Of a stretch of 64,000 bases of DNA, positions 53,110 through 61,400 are shown in pieces. The notes beneath the pieces were generated by a model. The model saw only the letters and a list, made by a program, of their open reading frames with translations, was not told the DNA's origin and did not search any database. The stretch is from the NCBI GenBank assembly GCA_963736525.1, contig CAVTPF010000010.1, positions 299,639 to 363,638 on the forward strand, given 5' to 3'. The DNA comes from Bog-473 sp963736525. Lineage in GTDB: Bacteria; Actinomycetota; Acidimicrobiia; Acidimicrobiales; RAAP-2. How positions within the stretch are numbered: position 1 is the first letter of the stretch; every line of letters begins with the position of its first letter. A program made the translations under genes and the position numbers.

Positions 53110-54032
53110 CCAGATACCCGGCCTCCGGTAATCCGCAATCACGAAGGAAATCGAAGGGCGGACAGCGGCTGAACGCGGTCCATGAGCAAGTCTCTACCTT
53201 TGGTTCACGGTTAGGTTTCGTGCCTGCGCAGGCAGGTGGCCGGTGGACCAAGCCGATCTCCCGACTTTCGGTGCCCGACTCCGGACGAGAGTGACATCGC
53301 AGGGATTCGCCGCCTCACGGACCGACTTCTGAGGTCGCGATCGACCTCCTCGGCGACCTGTCACGCACTGTCTCCTTTTTCGACCCTTACGGGATGCGCA
53401 ACGGGAGCAAAGGAGCTCCTTCAAATGGCGACCTCGTGCGCGATCGACTCGCTCCAGAACGGCCAATTACGTCTGCCGGTATTCCGGTAAGTGAGTGTTT
53501 CGGTACGGGAGATCGAAAAGTTGATCAAAAGTTTTCCAATTGTCCAAAGACGGATGGCTCACAGATCTGTTCTCGCCATCGGCCCTCTTGCTTCGTGGGG
53601 CATTTTGGCTGGTCACACGCCTACCGGGCCGTGCCCACGGGCGGATGTGTCCCCCGTTGCACCGAGACAATCGTTGTGAATTCGAACTCTGGTTTCACGC
53701 TCACACCTACAAAGATCTCCTCGAACTTCTAAAGGCGAGAGACGTGTGTCCCGACCTGCAAATACTGGTTTACCATCGGGCAGTCCTCGGGCGGAGGCGG
53801 TCCGCTCACGGGAGCGAATCTTGGCGAAATGGCGATGTGTGGCGATGTCCACCGATCAAGCGGCGGTGAGCGCTGGTTCCACCGCGCCCATTTCCCAGCG
53901 CGTCTCGTCCAACCTGGGTTTCGCATCTCCCGTTCCGGTCCTTGCCGAATCGCGAGCGATCCGAGGGACGTGGGGTTCGCCGGTATTTGAGCTCCGGCGA
54001 ACCTGGTTCATCTCGAACGAGCTGGTGCTCGC
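53110..54032. other. 923-bp gene-free, lower-GC region upstream of the pseudopilin operon
   Basis: No ORF here resembles a known protein, and codon use is unlike the neighbours. The stretch 53480-53740 is clearly AT-richer than the rest (for example GAAAAGTTGATCAAAAG). It must contain the promoter of the pseudopilin operon and could hold a regulatory RNA or decayed genes. I could not fold a known riboswitch from it. Confidence 0.45.
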
Positions 54033-55490
54033 ATGAGAAACCGGAAGGGCAGTGTCCACCCGATCGTGGTCGCACGCGCCTCGGTGTGCCAACGCGCCGG
54101 CACCGCGGGTGCAGCTCGCGACGACGAGGCAGGCTTCACGCTGATCGAGCTCATCGTGGTCGTTGCCATCATGCCGATCCTCGTCGGCGCCATGACGGCG
54201 GCGCTCCTGTCCATCCTGTCCTTCACGCCCACCATCACGAACCGGCTGTCCGACTCTGGTGACGCGCAGGTCCTGTCGACGTACTTCAACCGCGACGTCC
54301 AGGGCGCGACCCTCATCACCACGGACGCATCCTCGACGAGCCCCGCACCGTGCGGTACGGGCACGCAGCTTCTGGGGATCCAGTACGGAAACGGGACCGA
54401 GGTCTCGTACTCGTTGGTGACGCAGGGGACCCCGGCCACCCAGAACCTCTTGCGCAACGTGTGCCAGACCAGCGGGACGGGCTCCACGTTTACGGGCTCG
54501 ACGGTCGTGTCGCGCAACGTCGTCAGCCAGTCGGGCTCCGGTCCGCCGGCCGCCGTCATCACGTGCTCAGTCCCCACGGCGCCGGCCTGTGGCGGCTCAC
54601 CGAACGCGTCCCAGGGCTGGGCCAAGGTGGCGCAAATCGAGAGCGTGACGCTTCCCCTCACCTATGCCTCGAGCAGCTACAAGCAAACGTTGCTGGCGGC
54701 CCCGAGCGCCGGCATCAACGCCAGCGGCGGTGCCACGCTGACGACTGCTCCCTACAGCTGTGGCTTCGCAACGGCGGGCACTGGGACCTACGCCTCGACG
54801 CTGTGCTTCATGGACTTCACCGCTTGGAACAATTGGATCAATTCGGACACGGGCACGCCGTGCGCGGGCGGGGGCCTGCAGGTCACCGACGGCATCGCGG
54901 GAACGCCGTTCACCATGAGCTTCTGCCTCAGCACCTCGGGCGGGCCCATCGTGGCAGCGGCCATTCCAACCTACACGGACCCGCCGACCAGCGAGGCCTT
55001 CCTCGGTAACAACGGCTTCTACACGGGGATCCCCGGCAATCCCGCGTTGTACCAGAACCAGGAGGGGACGACCTCCAACGTCACGATCTCGAACATCCAG
55101 GTGCTCGGGTCGAATGGTGTGCCGGCGACGAACTGGAACCTCGTGACCGGCGACGCGGAGTCGACGGACAACGGCGAATCGCAGACGTGGACGGCCGGTT
55201 GGAACGCTGGATCGTCGATCCCGGCCAACCAGCAGGTGTTCACGCTGATCGACAACAGTCCGACCTCTGCCATCGGCAACGCGTGCGCCAACCCGACCGC
55301 CGGCACCGGCCTGACACCGGGGAACGGTCTGTCCGGGATCGGCACCAACAGCGTCGAGTGCCAGGCCTCCGTCAGCTCCGACAAGACCGGCACGGTGATG
55401 ATCAGCGCCCCTGCGCCCACGTCCCTCACGGTGAACCTCGTGGGGACCGGACTCGAGGCCATGTTCATGGGGATCCTCCTGTCGTCATGA
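54033..55490 (+). CDS. PulJ-like type IV pseudopilin with large extracellular domain
   Basis: 485 aa. A basic leader of about 33 residues ends in the prepilin peptidase site G|FTLIELIVVVAIMPILVGAM, with the conserved Glu at mature position 5; Phe becomes residue 1 of the mature protein. The remaining 430 residues are secreted, Ser/Thr/Gly-rich and contain a dozen Cys (for instance ITCSVPTAPACGG), which could form disulfides. Size exceeds ordinary pseudopilins (150-250 aa). Its stop overlaps the start of the next gene (ATGA), so both are made together; a minor-pilin pair at a pilus or secretion-system tip is the likely context. Confidence 0.8.
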   Translation: MRNRKGSVHPIVVARASVCQRAGTAGAARDDEAGFTLIELIVVVAIMPILVGAMTAALLSILSFTPTITNRLSDSGDAQVLSTYFNRDVQGATLITTDASSTSPAPCGTGTQLLGIQYGNGTEVSYSLVTQGTPATQNLLRNVCQTSGTGSTFTGSTVVSRNVVSQSGSGPPAAVITCSVPTAPACGGSPNASQGWAKVAQIESVTLPLTYASSSYKQTLLAAPSAGINASGGATLTTAPYSCGFATAGTGTYASTLCFMDFTAWNNWINSDTGTPCAGGGLQVTDGIAGTPFTMSFCLSTSGGPIVAAAIPTYTDPPTSEAFLGNNGFYTGIPGNPALYQNQEGTTSNVTISNIQVLGSNGVPATNWNLVTGDAESTDNGESQTWTAGWNAGSSIPANQQVFTLIDNSPTSAIGNACANPTAGTGLTPGNGLSGIGTNSVECQASVSSDKTGTVMISAPAPTSLTVNLVGTGLEAMFMGILLSS

Positions 55491-58400
55491 CTGCTCCCGT
55501 CTCCTTGCGGAACCTCAGAGGCAGAATTCGACGCCTCCATGGCATCGATCGCCGTCTCGCGCCCGGGGGCGCGGGTGACCAGGCGCGCAACTCGGAGGCC
55601 GGCGACACGCTCGTCGAGGTCCTGGTCGCCATGGTCGTGCTCGGCATCGCCGTGGTCGCCATGCTCTTCGCCTTCTGGGCGGCGCTCACGGGCTCGGGCG
55701 AACACCGCACCCTGACCAACATCAGCACGGCCCAGAAGAGTGCGATTCAGCAGATCGCGGCCCAACTGGAGAACGCGAATCCACCGCTGTACCTCTCGTG
55801 CGCCCCGGTTTCGGCCTACCAGACCGGGGGCAGCAACGCCGTCTCGTTCACCAACCTTCCCAGCGGCTACACCGCAGAGATCACCGGCGTGAGCTACTGG
55901 GACTCCTCGTTCGCCTTCACGACGGATCCGGCACAGTGCGTCGCCAATCAGTCACAGCTCATCAGCGTCACGCTCAGCTACCCCAACGGCGGCAGCTCGG
56001 TGGTCACGACGGTGGTCGACAATCCCACGACTCCCAGCCCACCCCCTGCGGGTGCCGCACAGCAACTGGCCTTCCGCACCCAACCGGGCGGTGCGCTGAG
56101 TGGGCAGAACCTCAGCGCGCAGCCGGTCGTCGGAGTCGAGGACCAAAACGGAATTCCCGTGACGAACGACCTGTCCCCCGTCGTGCTGACGCTGAACGCC
56201 ACCAACGGCGCCACCCTCTCGAGCAGTTGTGCCGGGAACGAGAACGGCGGTTACGTGACGTTCCACAACTGCAGCGTCGCCAAGGACGGCACGTACACCA
56301 TCACGGCCACCGACGGGACGCTGACGCCGGCCACCAGCTTGCCCTTCACCATCTCCGTAGGCCCGCCCACCCAGTTGGTGTTCACGCAGCAGCCGGGAGG
56401 CAACCCGACCGGCGGTCTGGCCTTCCCGACTCAGCCCCAGGTGACGGTCGAGGACGCCGGCGGCAACCCGGTCACGACGGACCAGTCGACGGCCAGCCTG
56501 GTCATCACGGGCGGCACGCCGAGCTCGGGTGGCCCCGGCACGCTCTCCGGCTGCTCGCAGAGCGAAGCCGGCGGCGTCATCTCCTTCTCGGGGTGCGCCA
56601 TCAATACGGCAGGGAGCAACTACACGCTGACGGCGACGGATGGCGCGTTGAGCGCGACGAGCGCCGCCTTCAGCATCAGCGTCGGCCCCGCCGCGCAGGT
56701 GGCCTTCACCACGTCCCCGGGCGCATCGACCGGCGGCATCGCGTTCGGCACGCAGCCCGTGGTTGCCGTCGAGGATGCCGGCGGCAACGTCGTGACCAGT
56801 AACCAGAGGGACACCATCACGCTCGCCATCAACTCCGGAAACGGAACTCTGAGCTGCAGCGGGGGCCGTCGAGGAGGCACCACCCTTTCCGCAACGACCC
56901 GCAACGGGGTGGCGACGTTCACGGGCTGCACCATCACGCTCGGGACACAGGGCGTCTTCAGCCTGACGGCCACCGACACCTCGCAGGCGCTCACCCCCGG
57001 TACCAGCACGTCGTTCACCGTTGCTGGCGGTGCCACGCAACTCGTCTTCGGGGTCTCGCCGACGGCATCGAGCAGCGGCTCGGCCTTCCCGACCCAACCG
57101 GTGGTCTGGGTGGAGGACTCTTCGGGCGACGTCGTCACCGGTGCGACCAACTCCATCAGCCTTGCCGTCAACTCCGGATCCGGGACGCTGGCCTGCAACT
57201 CGAATCCGCTCACGGCGACGGGCGGCGTGGCCACCTTCGCCGGATGCAAGATCACGCTGGGAACACAGGGTTCCTTCTCCCTGACAGCCTCCGCGACGAA
57301 CCTGACCAGCGCGACGAGCGGATCGTTCACGGTGGCCGGCACCGCTTCGAAGCTGGTCTTCACACAGGAGCCGAGCAGCTCCACCGGCGGCCTGGCCTTC
57401 CCGACCCAGCCCCAGGTGACGATCGAGGACTCGTCGGGTGACGTGGTGACCTCGAACACCTCGAACGTGACGCTGGCCATCACCGGAGGGACCGGGACGT
57501 CAGGTGCCGCGCTGACGTGCACCGGCAACCCGCTCGCGGCGACGGGCGGCGTCGCCACCTTCAGCTCGTGCGCCATCAACCTCGCGGGGAACGGCTACAC
57601 CCTGCGTGCCACCGACGGCACGCTGGCGGCCGCCACCAGCCTCCCGTTCAACGTCGGCGTCGGTCCTGCGTACATGCTGGCCTTCTCCAGCGAACCCGGC
57701 GGCGGGGCCAACGGCGCGACCTGGACCAACCAGCCCGTCGCGACCGTGGAGGACGCAGGCGGAAACCCGATCAGCGGGGCAACGAACCAGGTGTCGCTCA
57801 CGATTGCCTCCCAACCAGCGACGGGCGCTGCGCTCAGCTGTGACGTGGACCCAGTGACGGCGAGCGGGGGCGTGGCCCCGTTCACCGGCTGCCAGATCGT
57901 GGGGACGAAGGGCACGTACACGCTGGGCGCGAGCTCGGGCGGTCTTGTCACCGCCACGAGCACGCCGTTGTCCATCACCGTCGGGTCCCCGACCCAAGTG
58001 GTCTTCTCGAGCCAGCCGAGCGGCGGCGCCAACACCACCGTGTGGGGAACCCAGCCGACGGTCAGCGTCGCGGACTCGGGCGGGAACACCGTCACGACCA
58101 GCACGGCCAGCATCACCTTGGCCATCGCCCAGAACGCCGGCGGGACGCTCGGGTGCACCCACAGCACCCTCGCCGCCACCGCCGGCGTCGCAACGTTCGC
58201 GGGCTGCGAGATCACCGGCACGGCGGGCACCTATTCCCTGACCGCCAGTGCGACTGGCCTCGGCACGGCCACGAGCAGCACGTTCTCCATCACCTTCGGG
58301 CCCGCCACGCAGCTGGTCCTCAGCACCCAGCCAGGCGGTGGCGTGGACGGCACCGCCTGGGGCACCCAGCCGAGCGTGAGCGTGGAGGACGCCTCGGGCA

Positions 58401-61400
58401 ACCTCGTGACGTCCAGCACCGCGAACATCACGCTCAGCATTCACTCGCAGCCCGGCTCGGGTGCATCCCTCGCCTGCACCTCCAACCCGGTCGCGGCCAG
58501 CGGGGGCGTGGCCACCTTCGCGGGCTGTGAGATCACGGGCCAGATCGGCGGCTACACGCTGTCCGCGGCGGCCAACGGGTTCACGGCCGTGACCACCAAC
58601 CCCTTCGCCATCACCGTCGGTGGCGCCTCCCAGCTCGCCTTCACCACCGAGCCCGGCGGCGGGACGGACGGTCTCGCCTGGGGCACCCAGCCCGTCGTGA
58701 CCGTCCAAGACGTCGGCGGCAACACGGTGACGACGGCCACCAACTCCGTCTCGCTCGCCATCACGACGCAGCCAGGCACCGGGGCGACCCTGGCCTGCGC
58801 CGGTGGCAACACGCTGGCCGCCACCAACGGGGTCGCGAGCTTCGCCGGGTGTGAGATCACGGGCAAGACGGGCAGCTACGTCATCTCGGCCTCGACGAGC
58901 GGGCTGTCCACGGGCACCAGCACACCGTTCTCCATCACCGTCGGTGGCCCCTCCCAGCTCGCCTTCACCACCCAACCCGGCGGCGGCGCCAACGGCGCGG
59001 CCTGGGGCACCCAGCCCGTCGTGAAGTTCCAAGACGTCGGCGGCAACACCGTGACGACGGCGACCAACTCCATCACCCTCGCCCTCGGGACCAACCCCGG
59101 CGGCACCCTGGCCTGCACCGGTGGCAACACGCTGGCCGCCACCAACGGGGTCGCCAACTTCGCCGGCTGCAAGATCACCGGCACCGCGGGCACCTACACC
59201 GTGACCGCGGCGGCCACGGGCTTCACGACGATCACCTCCAACAACGTCTCCATCACCTTCGGCACGGCTTCCCAGCTGGTCGTCAGCACCCCGAGCGGCG
59301 GCACGGACGGGCTGGCCTGGGGCACCCAGCCCTCGGTCAGCGTCGAGGACCAGTCGGGCAACGTCGTCACGAACTCGAACGCCTCCATCACGCTCGCCAT
59401 CGCGACCCAGCCGGGCTCGGGGGCGACCCTCGCCTGCACCACCAACCCCCTCACCCCGACCAACGGCGTGGCGAACTTCGCCGGCTGCAAGATCACCGGC
59501 AAGATCGGCAGCTACACGCTGTCCGCCGCGGCCAACGGCTTCACGACCGTGGACACCAGCTCCTTCTCCATCACCGTCGGTGGCGCCTCCCAGATGGTCT
59601 TCGGCCCCCAGCCCGGTGGCGGGGCCAACGGCGTGGCCTGGACGACCCAGCCCGGCGTGACGCTCCAAGACGTCGGCGGCAACACGGTGACGACGGCCAC
59701 CAACTCGATCACCCTGGGGCTCGGGACCAACCCCGGCGGCACCCTGGCCTGCACCGGTGGCAACACGCTGGCCGCCACCAGCGGGGTCGCCAACTTCTCC
59801 GGCTGCAAGATCACCGGCAAGGCGGGCACCTACACCCTGACCGCCGCGACCTCGGGGCTCTCGACGATCACCTCCAACAACGTCTCGATCACCTTCGGCA
59901 CGGCCTCCCAGCTGGCCTTCGGCCCCCAGCCCGGTGGCGGGGCCAACGGCGCGGCCTGGGCCACCCAGCCGACGGTCAGCGTCGAGGACCAGTCGGGCAA
60001 CGTCGTCACCAACTCGAGCGCCTCCATCACCCTCGCCATCGCCACCCAGCCGGGCTCCGGGGCGACCCTCGCCTGCACCGGTGGCAACACGCTGGCCGCC
60101 ACCAACGGGGTCGCCAACTTCGCCGGCTGCAAGATCACCGGCACCGCGGGCACCTACACCGTGACCGCGGCGGCCACGGGCTTCACGACGATCACCTCCA
60201 ACAACGTCTCCATCACCTTCGGCACGGCTTCCCAGCTGGTCGTCAGCACCCCGAGCGGCGGCACGGACGGGCTGGCCTGGGGCACCCAGCCCTCGGTCAG
60301 CGTCGAGGACCAGTCGGGCAACGTCGTCACGAACTCGAACGCCTCCATCACGCTCGCCATCGCGACCCAGCCGGGCTCGGGGGCGACCCTCGCCTGCACC
60401 ACCAACCCCCTCACCCCGACCAACGGCGTGGCGAACTTCGCCGGCTGCAAGATCACCGGCAAGATCGGCAGCTACACGCTGTCCGCCGCGGCCAACGGCT
60501 TCACGACCGTGGACACCAGCTCCTTCTCCATCACCGTCGGTGGCGCCTCCCAGATGGTCTTCGGCCCCCAGCCCGGTGGCGGGGCCAACGGCGTGGCCTG
60601 GACGACCCAGCCCGGCGTGACGCTCCAAGACGTCGGCGGCAACACGGTGACGACGGCCACCAACTCGATCACCCTGGGGCTCGGGACCAACCCCGGCGGC
60701 ACCCTGGCCTGCACCGGTGGCAACACGCTGGCCGCCACCAGCGGGGTCGCCAACTTCTCCGGCTGCAAGATCACCGGCAAGGCGGGCACCTACACCCTGA
60801 CCGCCGCGACCTCGGGGCTCTCGACGATCACCTCCAACAACGTCTCGATCACCTTCGGCACGGCCTCCCAGCTGGCCTTCGGCCCCCAGCCCGGTGGCGG
60901 GGCCAACGGCGCGGCCTGGGCCACCCAGCCGACGGTCAGCGTCGAGGACCAGTCGGGCAACGTCGTCACCAACTCGAGCGCCTCCATCACCCTCGCCATC
61001 GCGCACCGCAGCCGGGCGCCGGGGCGACCCTCGCCTGCGCCGGCGGCAACACGCTGGCCGCCACCAACGGGGTCGCCAACTTCGCCGGCTGCGAGATCAC
61101 CGGCAAGGCGGGCACCTACACCTTGTCCGCGGCGGCCACGGGCTTCACGACGATCACCAGCTCCAACGTCTCGATCACGTTCGGACCGGCCTCCCAGCTC
61201 GCCTTCGGCCCCCAGCCCGGTGGCGGGGCCAACGGCGCGGCCTGGGCCACCCAGCCGACGGTCAGCGTCGAGGACCAGTCGGGCAACGTCGTCACCAACT
61301 CGAACGCCTCCATCACCCTCGCCATCGCGACGCAGCCGGGTTCGGGGGCGACCCTCGCCTGCACCGGTGGCAACACGCTGGCCGCCACCAACGGGGTCGC

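Noticed and set aside
53340..53420. Possible c-di-GMP riboswitch suggested by a CACGCACTG segment upstream of the pseudopilin genes
   Set aside because: The remaining conserved bases of the aptamer (GGCAAACC and the receptor helix) are absent.
57500..61006. A 1168-codon open frame on the minus strand opposite the Ig-like repeats, and a similar one at 60790-63978
   Set aside because: Periodic Arg/Gly-rich nonsense arising from the high GC and repeat structure of the sense gene; it ends at the same frameshift site and matches no family.
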